This document shows, in pieces, positions 8,860 through 20,103 of a stretch of 64,000 nucleotides of DNA. This DNA comes from Balneolaceae bacterium (lineage in GTDB: Bacteria > Bacteroidota > Rhodothermia > Balneolales > Balneolaceae). The translations under genes were made by a program, and so were the position numbers. Position 1 is the stretch's first letter. Each line of letters starts with the position of its first letter. Below the pieces are notes generated by a model. It worked only from the letters and a program-made list of their open reading frames with translations, was not told the origin of the DNA and did not search any database. The stretch lies in NCBI GenBank assembly GCA_017640605.1, contig JAEPQH010000001.1, positions 124,001 through 188,000 of the forward strand, written 5' to 3'.

Positions 8860-10020
8860 ATGTCGAACGACCTACACACTGGCTTTGATGAAACGAAATA
8901 CCCATATATAAATAAGGGACTTGAGGGTATCGTTGCTTTTTCTACTACCAAAAGCAGTATTGATGGCCAAAGCGGTGAACTGATTTATGAAGGCTATAAT
9001 ATTGATGAACTAGCCGAGAACAGCACTTTCGAGGAAGTTTGCTTTTTGCTGTGGAACGATCGCTTACCAAATAAAGAAGAATTAGAAGCTTTACAGGAAA
9101 AATTACAGTCGCGCAGAGAATTACCAAAAGTAGTTGTTGATTATCTACACACAGTAAATAAGAAGTCGAACCCGATGTCGGTACTTCGTTCTGCTGTTTC
9201 CATGCTTTCCGAATCTGATATTGACCTACCCGATGATTCTTTTTACGAAAAAGCAATCAACATCACTGCAAAAATGCCAACTATCATAGCTGCTTTTTCC
9301 AGAATCCGAAGTGGTGAAGAAATGGTTGCTCCCCTAAGTGAAGGAAGCACTGCTTATAATTTCCTCTACATGCTGAATGGTGAACGCCCGGGTGAGCAAG
9401 CCGAAAAAACCTTAGATCTGTGTTTAATTCTACACGCTGAGCATGGCATGAACGCCTCAACATTTACATGTCGCGCAATTTGTGCAACCTTATCTGATAT
9501 GTATTCTGCAGTAACAGGAGCAATTGGCTCTTTAAAAGGTCCATTACACGGAGGTGCAAATACCGCCGTAATGAATACACTTCTTGAATTGGGTGAGCAG
9601 GGTGAAAACGCTGATGCCGTTGCATTTACCAAAGATAAATTAGCGAAGAAAGAAAAAATCATGGGCTTTGGTCACCGCGTGTATAAGACCTTTGATCCAA
9701 GAGCTCGTCACCTCCAAAAAATGGCTAAGAAACTCAGCGAAGAAACCGGCCATGAGCGTTTGTATAAGTGGTCGATGGATATGCTAAACACCATGAAGAG
9801 CGAAAAAAATATCGATCCAAATGTAGATTTCTTCTCTGCAACTGTGTATTACTCAATGGGTATTCAGCCCGACTTGTTTACTTGTATTTTTGCAATGAGT
9901 CGAATTTCCGGTTGGACCGGACATTTTATCGAGCAGTCTAAAAACAACCGCTTGGTTCGACCTCGTGCTTTGTACGTGGGTGAGAAAAACAAACCTTACC
10001 CAGCTTTAGGCGACCGATAA
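8860..10020 (+). CDS. gltA: Citrate synthase
   Basis: Condenses acetyl-CoA and oxaloacetate to citrate, the entry step of the TCA cycle, in the cytosol. The catalytic residues are visible: His230 in GPLHGGAN (227-234), His272 in GFGHRVYKTFDPRA (269-282) and Asp323 in NVDFFSATVY. HAEHGMNAS (192-200) is the conserved acyl-CoA-side segment. At 386 aa it is the short, type I-like bacterial form (CitZ/PrpC size), without the NADH-binding N-terminal domain of E. coli GltA. A 2-methylcitrate synthase role cannot be excluded, but no other methylcitrate gene is nearby. AAAGGA lies 8 nt before the ATG as a possible ribosome site. A strong terminator follows. Confidence 0.93.
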   Translation: MSNDLHTGFDETKYPYINKGLEGIVAFSTTKSSIDGQSGELIYEGYNIDELAENSTFEEVCFLLWNDRLPNKEELEALQEKLQSRRELPKVVVDYLHTVNKKSNPMSVLRSAVSMLSESDIDLPDDSFYEKAINITAKMPTIIAAFSRIRSGEEMVAPLSEGSTAYNFLYMLNGERPGEQAEKTLDLCLILHAEHGMNASTFTCRAICATLSDMYSAVTGAIGSLKGPLHGGANTAVMNTLLELGEQGENADAVAFTKDKLAKKEKIMGFGHRVYKTFDPRARHLQKMAKKLSEETGHERLYKWSMDMLNTMKSEKNIDPNVDFFSATVYYSMGIQPDLFTCIFAMSRISGWTGHFIEQSKNNRLVRPRALYVGEKNKPYPALGDR

Positions 10021-10040
10021 ACTGATTTGTCACGAAATTA

Positions 10041-10072
10041 AAAAGGCTTCTAACTACTTAGAAGCCTTTTTT
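10041..10072. terminator. Bidirectional Rho-independent terminator
   Basis: A perfect 13-bp stem (AAAAGGCTTCTAA at 10041-10053 and TTAGAAGCCTTTT at 10058-10070) with loop CTAC is followed by further T residues. It sits between the convergent citrate synthase and leuS genes. The A run on its left serves as the T run for leuS on the minus strand. Confidence 0.92.
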
Positions 10073-10106
10073 GGTTTGGTAAGACTGTCTTGGTCAAAAA
10101 ATGAAT

Positions 10107-12632
<2,526 letters not shown>

Positions 12633-13103
12633 TTAGCGAGTAATCTTTATTTAAATCAATGTTACAAGCTTCAAAATTACCACTATTCTTTGCCATTTAC
12701 CGAATGATTATTGGTTTGGATTTGAAAACTCATAAACCATCTAAAATTAAATTCAATGGTTCTAATGCCAACTCATATGCATAGAATCATCGAAATTGTT
12801 TCCTATCCGTAAGACACCCGGAACATCCGTTTGGTAACGTAATTATTACGAGCATATCATCCGTGATCAAAAATCATTCCTGAATATTTCGAATTACATT
12901 TAATGGAATCCCCAAAAATGGGACAGGGACCGGTTTAAAACAGATTAAACAAATACGGATAACGCATATAACATCACAAAATAAACCAAAGTACATCTAC
13001 AAATCCAGCTTGATGACTAGCAACTAAATCAATCTGCTTATTTTATTTAATGAATATTATTCTATTTTCGAATTTGAAAATAAAGTCAATATTATCAGAG
13101 TTC
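12633..13103. other. 471-bp intergenic region upstream of the PEGA/lipoprotein operon
   Basis: This divergent gap must hold the leuS promoter and the promoter of the 13104-21316 operon. No gene or tRNA fold was seen. The only clear structure is a palindrome, CGTAATTATTACG (12838-12850), which could be an operator. CCCCAAAAATGGG near 12912-12924 could form a weak hairpin. No confident -10/-33 boxes can be named by eye. Confidence 0.4.
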
Positions 13104-14069
13104 ATGCGGGTACTTCTTTTAGGTTTATTATTGTTCATTTCGGGGATGCCATCACTGTTTGCACAATTATCTGAAAGTGAAAATCCTAATGGTAAATTTG
13201 TTATCGAAAGTAAGATCGAAAATTTCATTTTACTGATCGACGATGATTTGGATAATCCGCTATATCTAAGTTCCGGTGACACCCTCGAATTACCGTCAGG
13301 TACTTATGCATTTCGGGGAATTCAGCAAGGCTATCACGATACTAAATTCAAGGGTACCATTTATCCCGAACAAACAAGCGGAATGCAAATTAATTTTAAC
13401 AAGCCACAGAATGTTAGCCCCAGAAGTTCTTATAAAACCATAGTTAATGGTTACAATGTGACGATCTATTCGGAAGAAGGTGCAGAGATATTTGTAGATC
13501 AGGTTCTGATTGGCTATTCACAGATTTCATTATTATTACCTGACAACTCGTACGAGCTATTTATAAATCATCCAGAGTTTGGAACATTAACCGACAAATT
13601 TGAAAGCACTCTAGAAGCTCAGAAGGAATTGCACCATTATTTCAACGACTACAGAAACATCCCAAATGTTGTGCGTTTTGTGCCCGGGCTTGTTTATTTC
13701 ATTAATGATGAAAAAAAAGAAGCTTTTCTAACTGTTGCAAGTATCGGTAGTTTGTTGGCTTACAGTAGTTACTCACAGAAGAAAGTGGAAAGAATACGCC
13801 AAGACCGTGACCTTTTTCTTTTTCGCGGATATGTACCGGGGCCAAGTGCTGATCAGCGATTAGACAACTACGAAAAAGATATCAGGAAAAATAAACGGCG
13901 CTCTACCCTTTCACTTATAGGTGCAGGTTTGATTTACACCTTTACCACCTACAAGGCTTTTAAACGCCCAAAAGGTGGTTATGCAACACCACCGGTACAG
14001 TTCAACGCTCAAGCACTTAATCGTAATGGTCAGCTTGCCCCACAACTTCATTTTACCTTCAATTTTTAA
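13104..14069 (+). CDS. Envelope PEGA-like/DUF5683-like protein A (first gene of the operon)
   Basis: A 321-aa exported protein. The ATG at 13104 is chosen because it gives a clean signal peptide (MRVLLLGLLLFISGMPSLFAQ); an in-frame ATG at 13050 adds 18 residues. The first domain (mature residues ~10-80) has a beta pattern around LLIDDDLDNPLYLSSGDTLE. The second is PEGA-like (YNVTIYSEEGAEIFVDQVLIG, then Leu-Leu-Pro-Asp). Then come a Pro-Gly turn (RFVPGLVYFINDEKKEAFL) and two hydrophobic helices around a charged stretch, as in DUF5683 proteins. The end has RPKGGYATPP and a terminal FTFNF. Paralogues start at 14085, 18153 and 19141. Likely periplasmic or outer-membrane; function unknown. Confidence 0.65.
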   Translation: MRVLLLGLLLFISGMPSLFAQLSESENPNGKFVIESKIENFILLIDDDLDNPLYLSSGDTLELPSGTYAFRGIQQGYHDTKFKGTIYPEQTSGMQINFNKPQNVSPRSSYKTIVNGYNVTIYSEEGAEIFVDQVLIGYSQISLLLPDNSYELFINHPEFGTLTDKFESTLEAQKELHHYFNDYRNIPNVVRFVPGLVYFINDEKKEAFLTVASIGSLLAYSSYSQKKVERIRQDRDLFLFRGYVPGPSADQRLDNYEKDIRKNKRRSTLSLIGAGLIYTFTTYKAFKRPKGGYATPPVQFNAQALNRNGQLAPQLHFTFNF

Positions 14070-14084
14070 TTTAACTTCTAACTT

Positions 14085-15071
14085 TTGATTGCTCATATCC
14101 TATATATCACATCCATTCTTTGCTTTCTTTTTTGCAACTCAGCTATTGCCCAAGATAATGAGTCCGAATTGCCTAAAGGATGGATAGAATTTGAGTTTAA
14201 CCTCGATTATTTATACGTGGTGGTTGACAATAATTATGAAGACCGCCATAAAGTAAAATCCGGTGACAGTATTCAGGTTAGTATTGGGTATAAACAGTTG
14301 CGTTTGGTGAACGAAGTGATGGATGATGTGATCTCCTATGCTTTGGTTGATGAAGATGAAACAACCTATAAATTCTATAATTTTAGACAATTTAGACGTG
14401 ATGCTAATACTTCATTTCAAGTACTGGAAAATGGTTATAATACCACTCTCACTACCGAAACTGATGGAGATCTAATCGTGAATGGTAACTATGTGGGTAC
14501 CGGCTACGCTGAAGTATTCTTAGCACCAGGTAAACATCAGTTGATTGTAAGACATCCCAAAGAAGGTGAAATCAAATATTCATTCAGTTCTGATCTTACT
14601 GAAATAACACACATTAACCGTTTTCACGGAAACCCGGATGATTGGGGCGTTCTAAAACTGCTTCCCGGAGGTGGTTACCTTTCTGCAAAGCGCTATGAAC
14701 ATGCAATTGTCACTTATTCAGCGTTCATAGGCTTAGGGGTTTTATTATCTAGTAATAATTCCAAGTATCAACGGGAAAAAAGCGAATACGACGAGATCTA
14801 CACCAATTATCAATCCACAAATAACACTCTGCTTGCTGTTCAGTTACGCAATGAACTGCAGTCCCCAAAAGCGAAAATGCAAGAACTGAATAATACACGT
14901 ACTATGATATTATCCGGTATGGCTGCTCTATATATTGCAACTACTATTCATGGATTCATGAAGCCTAAAAGTGGGTATTACAGCAGAAAAGTGAATGTTT
15001 CTCCCACTGTAGACCCGATATCCATGAGCGCGGCAATTTCTTTAAATTTAAGATTCGGAGGGGGTAAATGA
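14085..15071 (+). CDS. Envelope PEGA-like/DUF5683-like protein B
   Basis: A 328-aa exported paralogue of the preceding gene. TTG (14085) is the likely start; the signal peptide ends near AIAQ. A first beta domain (YLYVVVDNNYEDRHKVKSGD) is followed by a well-formed PEGA domain (TTLTTETDGDLIVNGNYVG, then LAPGKHQLIVRHP). The third part has LLPGGGYLSAKRYEHAIVTY, the Pro-Gly/Tyr/Lys pattern of DUF5683 proteins, then a hydrophobic helix, a coiled-coil-like stretch (EKSEYDEIYTNYQSTNNTL) and a second hydrophobic segment before KPKSGYYSRK. Its stop overlaps the next start (ATGA at 15068). PEGA domains are generally cell-envelope modules; the partner is unknown. Confidence 0.7.
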   Translation: MIAHILYITSILCFLFCNSAIAQDNESELPKGWIEFEFNLDYLYVVVDNNYEDRHKVKSGDSIQVSIGYKQLRLVNEVMDDVISYALVDEDETTYKFYNFRQFRRDANTSFQVLENGYNTTLTTETDGDLIVNGNYVGTGYAEVFLAPGKHQLIVRHPKEGEIKYSFSSDLTEITHINRFHGNPDDWGVLKLLPGGGYLSAKRYEHAIVTYSAFIGLGVLLSSNNSKYQREKSEYDEIYTNYQSTNNTLLAVQLRNELQSPKAKMQELNNTRTMILSGMAALYIATTIHGFMKPKSGYYSRKVNVSPTVDPISMSAAISLNLRFGGGK

Positions 15072-16081
15072 TGCGTAATTATACATACCATCGGATACTG
15101 TTTATATCCATCGCTTTCTTATCAATCACATGTCGTGAAATCCCGACTTTCGAAGCGAATCCTGTTGATCCTTTAAGTCCTGAATTTCAGGTTGCGCCAC
15201 CCATAAATATTAATGTTTTAGTGATCGACGCACGAAGATTTGGCGGGAGTTTGGACTACCGCTTAGTATGGAGTGTACCCATAGATAAACCATATGGTGT
15301 TTTTAACGGCGTTGAAGTAGAACGATTCAATTTTGATCTAAATAAATTTCAAGAATTTGAGATTTTCAGTAAACAAACTTACTTCCTACAAATACTAAAT
15401 ATTGAAAATGAAAGAGAACAATTTCGGGTACGCACCTTTTTTGCTGGTGATGATTTCGAAACTATTTATTCTGAATGGGTTGTAAGTGATGTGATCACTA
15501 AAGTTGATACAAAGATAGATCTGCTAAATGTTGAATTTTTGAATAGCTCTGATGTTAAATTATTCCTACAAGTTTCGAGTGTAATAGGTAATGACTCTTC
15601 TTCTACCGCAGATATTGAGAAAAAAATAAATAACGGAAGTTATACCTCGGTAACTCAAGTAAAAGTGGGTACAGAATTTTTTTGGGATGATATAAATCTT
15701 TCCCTTGGAGATAGTATCAGATTTCGGGCACGAATTTCTAACGACTTAAATAATTCCGAATTCGTTTATTCTGATTCAAGAGTACTAGAGTTTGACTTAA
15801 GCGCTCCGCAATACGCAAATGTGTACGGCGGAATGGATTCTATTTACGTTTATTTTGATGAAAACATTTCAGCAGATGGCTATCGAGTAATTCTAAGAGA
15901 TAACAATGAATCCGTTATTGAGAACAGAACTATTTCTTTCGATAGAAATACACCATTCTACACGGCATTTGGTGATTTGGAAGGCTTTACAGAGCCGTTC
16001 AATTTAGAGTTATTTTTACGCCTAGATGGACAAGAATCCGAACCTGTTGAGTACATTGATGATGTTTATTTGGATCAGTAA
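15068..16081 (+). CDS. FnIII-like lipoprotein E (first of three in tandem)
   Basis: A 337-aa protein with a lipoprotein-type leader: hydrophobic ILFISIAFLSIT then Cys, although Thr at -1 makes the lipobox atypical. After the Cys comes EANPVDPLSPEFQVAPP, a spacer that recurs in the next two lipoproteins. The remaining ~300 residues are beta-rich with FnIII-like strands (LDYRLVWSVPIDK, YFLQILNIENEREQFRVRTF). Start and stop overlap the neighbours (ATGA at 15068; TAATG at 16079-16083), so translation is coupled. No catalytic motif is visible. It is probably surface- or periplasm-anchored. Confidence 0.6.
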   Translation: MMRNYTYHRILFISIAFLSITCREIPTFEANPVDPLSPEFQVAPPININVLVIDARRFGGSLDYRLVWSVPIDKPYGVFNGVEVERFNFDLNKFQEFEIFSKQTYFLQILNIENEREQFRVRTFFAGDDFETIYSEWVVSDVITKVDTKIDLLNVEFLNSSDVKLFLQVSSVIGNDSSSTADIEKKINNGSYTSVTQVKVGTEFFWDDINLSLGDSIRFRARISNDLNNSEFVYSDSRVLEFDLSAPQYANVYGGMDSIYVYFDENISADGYRVILRDNNESVIENRTISFDRNTPFYTAFGDLEGFTEPFNLELFLRLDGQESEPVEYIDDVYLDQ

Positions 16082-17103
16082 TGATTAAAGAGCGAATTGT
16101 AATTTTTTTGATAATTCTTTTCACCGGAGTGGCTTGTATTCCGGATACTCCTACAGGAAATGTTGTTGATCCTTTATCATCGATCTACACTCTTCCACCA
16201 CCAAAAAATCTTGAATTCAAACAACTGGGAAACGGACAGTTGCGAATTACTATGGATCCACAATCTTTATTTAATATTACCGGGCAAGAAGTATTTATTG
16301 TTAAGGATGGTGAAATTTTCGAGCAGTATATGATCGAAGTAGATGCAACTAGTGGCTTGGGATTTATACGTCCGGCTTTTTTAGAATTTCCACAAACCTA
16401 TGCTGCACGCTCTTATTTTGAATTTAATAATGAAGATTCACCGGAAGCTGCCATCCGCTATTATTCTGATTTTGCTTATGCAACGCTTCCTACGAGAGAC
16501 ATATTAGGAATCATTTATGCACGAAAATCTTCCAATCAGCTGAGTTATAATCCTAAATTCGTAAATCCTTCGTTTCGAATTGAACTCGAATATGCGCCCG
16601 ATTCAGTGAACTTCATTACTTTGGAAAATCGCCTTGCTAACCTTCAATCCTCAATCATTTATGACGATTTTTTTACAGAGTTTGATAATGATATCGATGG
16701 TATTATCCGTCATAAATTGATTTACCAAGGTATCGAATCGGATTATGTTAGTACTGCCGATCCACAATTTTCTACCTGTGCCGATGCCCCTACCCCAACA
16801 GAGATACCAGAACTTGATGTTAGGGCTTCGCCATTCAATACAAATGCTATTTTCATCAATTTTAGTGTACAAAACGAGTGTTTCGACGAAATTTTTATAT
16901 ATCTAAAAACTGAGAATGATTCCGAGTTTCAGGTCATAGAACGATTGCATTTGAGTCCTTCATCCACGGTTATAGAACCTCCATCCACCGAAAATACTTA
17001 CATAATAAAAATGGCTGGTATACGTCATGGAATTACCTCGTTCGAAAGTGACGAAATAATAATGATTTACGAAAATGGAAAGTGGGTGAAAGATGGGGAA
17101 TAA
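16081..17103 (+). CDS. FnIII-like lipoprotein F (second of three)
   Basis: A 340-aa lipoprotein with lipobox GVAC (leader IVIFLIILFTGVAC). The mature end is IPDTPTGNVVDPLSSIYTLP, nearly the same spacer as in the flanking lipoproteins. The body is beta-rich without recognisable catalytic motifs; Cys-containing segments (FSTCADAPTP, VQNECFDEIF) near 225-265 may form a disulfide, since equivalent cysteines are found in the next gene (SLSACTNDP, EIPCFDY). It overlaps its downstream neighbour by 11 nt. It is clearly a paralogue of the next gene. Function unknown. Confidence 0.65.
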   Translation: MIKERIVIFLIILFTGVACIPDTPTGNVVDPLSSIYTLPPPKNLEFKQLGNGQLRITMDPQSLFNITGQEVFIVKDGEIFEQYMIEVDATSGLGFIRPAFLEFPQTYAARSYFEFNNEDSPEAAIRYYSDFAYATLPTRDILGIIYARKSSNQLSYNPKFVNPSFRIELEYAPDSVNFITLENRLANLQSSIIYDDFFTEFDNDIDGIIRHKLIYQGIESDYVSTADPQFSTCADAPTPTEIPELDVRASPFNTNAIFINFSVQNECFDEIFIYLKTENDSEFQVIERLHLSPSSTVIEPPSTENTYIIKMAGIRHGITSFESDEIIMIYENGKWVKDGE

Positions 17104-18160
17104 TTTATTACCATTTCTCTTTTTTGGGTTGACTATACTTTTTTTAGTTCAATGCGTACCGGATACTCCAACAGGAAATATAGTTGATATTGCTAATCCT
17201 GATTTTCATTTATCCAAGCCTTCGGTGAGGTCTATCGATGCAGTGACTAATTTTATTGAGTTTACTGAAGGTCCCCAGCAAAATATAGACGGTTACGCGA
17301 TATTTGAAATTAAGAATGGCTTCAGTTATTTGGATAATTTTACTCGAGTACAACCTAATGGTTTTTTTAACACAATTAATACATCTGAAATTAATGATCT
17401 CCAATTAGCCATTGCTTCCTTTATTGAATTACCATCAGATACTGACATTTCTCATCTACAATCATCCAGTGTATACGTAACTTCCAGAACTTTTAATGAT
17501 GCCACCTCCTATCGTGTTTTTTCAGATACTGTACGTTTTAATTATGTGCAGGAAGTCTCAGATATTTGGTTTGAAAATAGAAGTGGAGAATTATGGCTTA
17601 ATTGGAAACATAATTTCTTTAATGATGCTTCTCTGTTGCTCAGTTATGCATCTGACTCGATCAATTTTAGTGTTTTAGGATCTGTAAAACTTAAGCTTGG
17701 TAGTGGATATATTCCTAATTATATAAGCACCTTGGGCTATGACTTTGATGGAATCTTTCGATTTCAAGCAATGAGTAGTCGCGGAGAGATTTCACAAGGT
17801 TGGGATACTCGATCAAATAGTCTGAGTGCTTGTACGAATGATCCGAACGCACTAACTGCTCCTTCTAACTTAAACTTCCACAGTAAACCAAGTGGATTAA
17901 ACTGGATTCACGTACTAAGTTTTGAAGAAATCCCTTGTTTTGATTATGGGATTCTATTTGAACAGAAATCTTCCGAAAATACCTTTAAACATGTAGGATG
18001 GTTGGATTCGTCAATGAATAGTTTTAGCAGGTCTTACCCAGATCAACAATATGACTTCACCTATAAAATTGGGTTTATCCGTTTCGGGCAACCTATTGTA
18101 TTTACCGAATCTATTTCCGTTACTTTCAATGGCAACGACTGGGTACAAACTAATGACTGA
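17093..18160 (+). CDS. FnIII-like lipoprotein G (third of three)
   Basis: A 355-aa lipoprotein, with lipobox LVQC after FLFFGLTILF, then VPDTPTGNIVDIANPDFHL. The Pro-Asp-Thr-Pro-Thr-Gly-Asn stretch is identical to that of the preceding paralogue, showing recent tandem duplication or strong constraint. The body is beta-rich, with the conserved Cys pair (SLSACTNDPN and EIPCFDYGI), the second followed by a strand with Phe-Glu. The start at 17093 lies inside the previous gene (11-nt overlap), and the end overlaps the next gene by 8 nt. Expected location: outer membrane lipoprotein, possibly facing the exported PEGA proteins. Confidence 0.65.
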   Translation: MGNNLLPFLFFGLTILFLVQCVPDTPTGNIVDIANPDFHLSKPSVRSIDAVTNFIEFTEGPQQNIDGYAIFEIKNGFSYLDNFTRVQPNGFFNTINTSEINDLQLAIASFIELPSDTDISHLQSSSVYVTSRTFNDATSYRVFSDTVRFNYVQEVSDIWFENRSGELWLNWKHNFFNDASLLLSYASDSINFSVLGSVKLKLGSGYIPNYISTLGYDFDGIFRFQAMSSRGEISQGWDTRSNSLSACTNDPNALTAPSNLNFHSKPSGLNWIHVLSFEEIPCFDYGILFEQKSSENTFKHVGWLDSSMNSFSRSYPDQQYDFTYKIGFIRFGQPIVFTESISVTFNGNDWVQTND

Positions 18161-19151
18161 TATTAAATTGAAACACTTCCAATTTCTAATTCTGCTAATA
18201 ATTTTTCTTTTTTCAAGTACTATTTCTAATGCTCAATCTACTAAAACCAATGCTGATTCCGGTTGGGTTCAAATCACTACCAATCTGGATGAGTTCTACG
18301 TTGTGATAAATGAGGATTTTTATAATCCTGTACTTCTCAATAATAACGAGTATCTGCTTTTAGCATCCGGGAAAAATCAACTTCGATTGGTTTGGAATAC
18401 CATAAACGATTGGCAAACCCAGGTTACGGTCATCCCCGGCGATACCGTAAATACAGGCATTAGTTTTTCCTTTAGAAATCAAAATCTAATGAGAAGTTCT
18501 TATACAACTTTGCTTAATCAAGTTAATACTGAACTTAGAGGTACTCCGGAAAGCAGTTTCCGAATAAATGGTAAACTTTTATCTGCCAATTATACCGATA
18601 CGCTTTTAGCTCCCGGACTATATAAAATGGAAATTGGAAACGGGAGAAATTGGCAAAGTCGTGATGTGATGATCACTGCAGGAACATTCACTGAATTCAG
18701 TTATGAAATAGCTGAAATTCACCCAAAAAGTAAGAGTTTTTATTTCATTCCCGGAGCCGGTTATTGGTACCATCGCAAGAAGGTTAAAAGTATACTAACA
18801 GTTTCAGCCTTAGCTCTAATATCGGGGCCACTCATCGATGAAATGGCAACTTTCGGCGACGCCAAATCGAGTTTCGAAAAATGGGAATCGCAGTATAATG
18901 AAACGCTAAATACGCAGGATGCAATTAGATTCCGAGAAAATGCTGACGCACAAAGAGAATCAATGATTGAAGCCCGAAAACAAGCACTTTGGTACGGCGC
19001 GGGACTTGCTTTAATTTACGGATTCAGCGTTTGGGACAGTATGAATATTGGGACAACTCGCTATTATCGTACTAAAGTTACGACAAGTTTGGTTTCGTCA
19101 GGTTTTGAAAATACTCTTTACCCAACGTTGGTACTTACTCATGATTTTTAA
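18153..19151 (+). CDS. Envelope PEGA-like/DUF5683-like protein C
   Basis: A 332-aa exported protein. The ATG at 18153 is selected because the following residues form a signal peptide (FQFLILLIIFLFSSTISNAQ) and it overlaps the previous stop by 8 nt; longer upstream starts would be cytosolic. The N-terminal beta domain (DEFYVVINEDFYNPVLLNNN) parallels proteins A and B. The central domain (TTLLNQVNTELRGTPESSF, then LLAPGLYKMEIG) is a divergent PEGA. YFIPGAGYWYHRKKVKSIL is the Pro-Gly/Tyr/Lys element. A polar helical stretch and a second hydrophobic segment precede the TTRYYRTKV end and the terminal LVLTHDF. It overlaps the next gene by 11 nt. Confidence 0.65.
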   Translation: MTDIKLKHFQFLILLIIFLFSSTISNAQSTKTNADSGWVQITTNLDEFYVVINEDFYNPVLLNNNEYLLLASGKNQLRLVWNTINDWQTQVTVIPGDTVNTGISFSFRNQNLMRSSYTTLLNQVNTELRGTPESSFRINGKLLSANYTDTLLAPGLYKMEIGNGRNWQSRDVMITAGTFTEFSYEIAEIHPKSKSFYFIPGAGYWYHRKKVKSILTVSALALISGPLIDEMATFGDAKSSFEKWESQYNETLNTQDAIRFRENADAQRESMIEARKQALWYGAGLALIYGFSVWDSMNIGTTRYYRTKVTTSLVSSGFENTLYPTLVLTHDF

Positions 19152-20103
19152 ATACCTAGTATTTTGTTGTTTGATAATCCTTGGTAGTTTATCTCAACAT
19201 CTTCAAGCGCAGTATGGCTATATCCGGTTCAATGTGAATGCTGATTCTGTACTACTGATTGTAGATCTGGATACGGAAAATGCCAGATCTATTAGCAATG
19301 GGACGATAGTACAATTAAAACCCGGTTCACATCTCATACAACTAAGTACTCCCCTCGGATTTGTTCGGCCTCGAGATATCTTTATTAATCGAGGTGACAC
19401 CATAACTTTTTACGGCAAGTTTCCGGAATCCAATCGAATTCCTATTTCAAATTTGCATTTGAATCCTTCTACCAAAGAATTTTTTGGTAAGGATGGATTA
19501 GTTTTTACCGATAGTACTACCAAAATCTATCAGTATGATAAACTTATAGGCACTGGAACAGCGCTTGTTGATCTCCCGAAAGATGGAAATAGTTATATAA
19601 AATTTGAAAATCCCTATTTCGGAAGCAAATCTTTACTATTTACGAGTGAGTCAACTTTTCAAGTGATGGAACATTACCGCCAACCGAAAAAATCTACGAC
19701 ACAAGCTTTATCTATACTACCGGGAGTAAGTCAGGTTTATAAACGGCAATATTTGAAGGGCGGTGTTTTTTTGGCCACTAATTTGATTTCGATGAATTTT
19801 TATTTCAATACTGCTAATGAATATTCGAGAGAACAAAACCGATTTGATGAATTAGTATTGCAATATAACGCTACCCGGAACGAACAAACCGCTTTCGAAC
19901 TTGGAAACCAAATAGAAACCCTTCAGGGAGAAATCAAAGATTTAGAAACTCGTAAGAACATATTGTTAGGCACAACAATCGGTATATATGCCCTGAATGT
20001 TTTCGACGCTTTTCGCTCTAAACCAAAAGGCGGATACAGAACTAACAATTTTAACATAGAATTCGAAATAGACAGTGATGCGACAGTTAGAATCAACTTT
20101 TAA
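19141..20103 (+). CDS. Envelope PEGA-like/DUF5683-like protein D
   Basis: A 320-aa exported protein. The ATG at 19141 gives the signal peptide IFKYLVFCCLIILGSLSQ then HLQAQ, and overlaps the upstream stop by 11 nt. The N-terminal domain carries VLLIVDLDTENARSISNGT, equivalent to the short Asp-rich strand of proteins A-C. The third part, ILPGVSQVYKRQYLKGGVFL, is the clearest DUF5683-type element (Pro-Gly, Gln-Val-Tyr, Lys-Gly) in the operon. A coiled-coil-like stretch (LGNQIETLQGEIKDLETRK) precedes the final hydrophobic helix and KPKGGYRTNN. It ends in VRINF. The following lipoprotein gene begins 26 nt before its stop. Confidence 0.66.
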   Translation: MIFKYLVFCCLIILGSLSQHLQAQYGYIRFNVNADSVLLIVDLDTENARSISNGTIVQLKPGSHLIQLSTPLGFVRPRDIFINRGDTITFYGKFPESNRIPISNLHLNPSTKEFFGKDGLVFTDSTTKIYQYDKLIGTGTALVDLPKDGNSYIKFENPYFGSKSLLFTSESTFQVMEHYRQPKKSTTQALSILPGVSQVYKRQYLKGGVFLATNLISMNFYFNTANEYSREQNRFDELVLQYNATRNEQTAFELGNQIETLQGEIKDLETRKNILLGTTIGIYALNVFDAFRSKPKGGYRTNNFNIEFEIDSDATVRINF

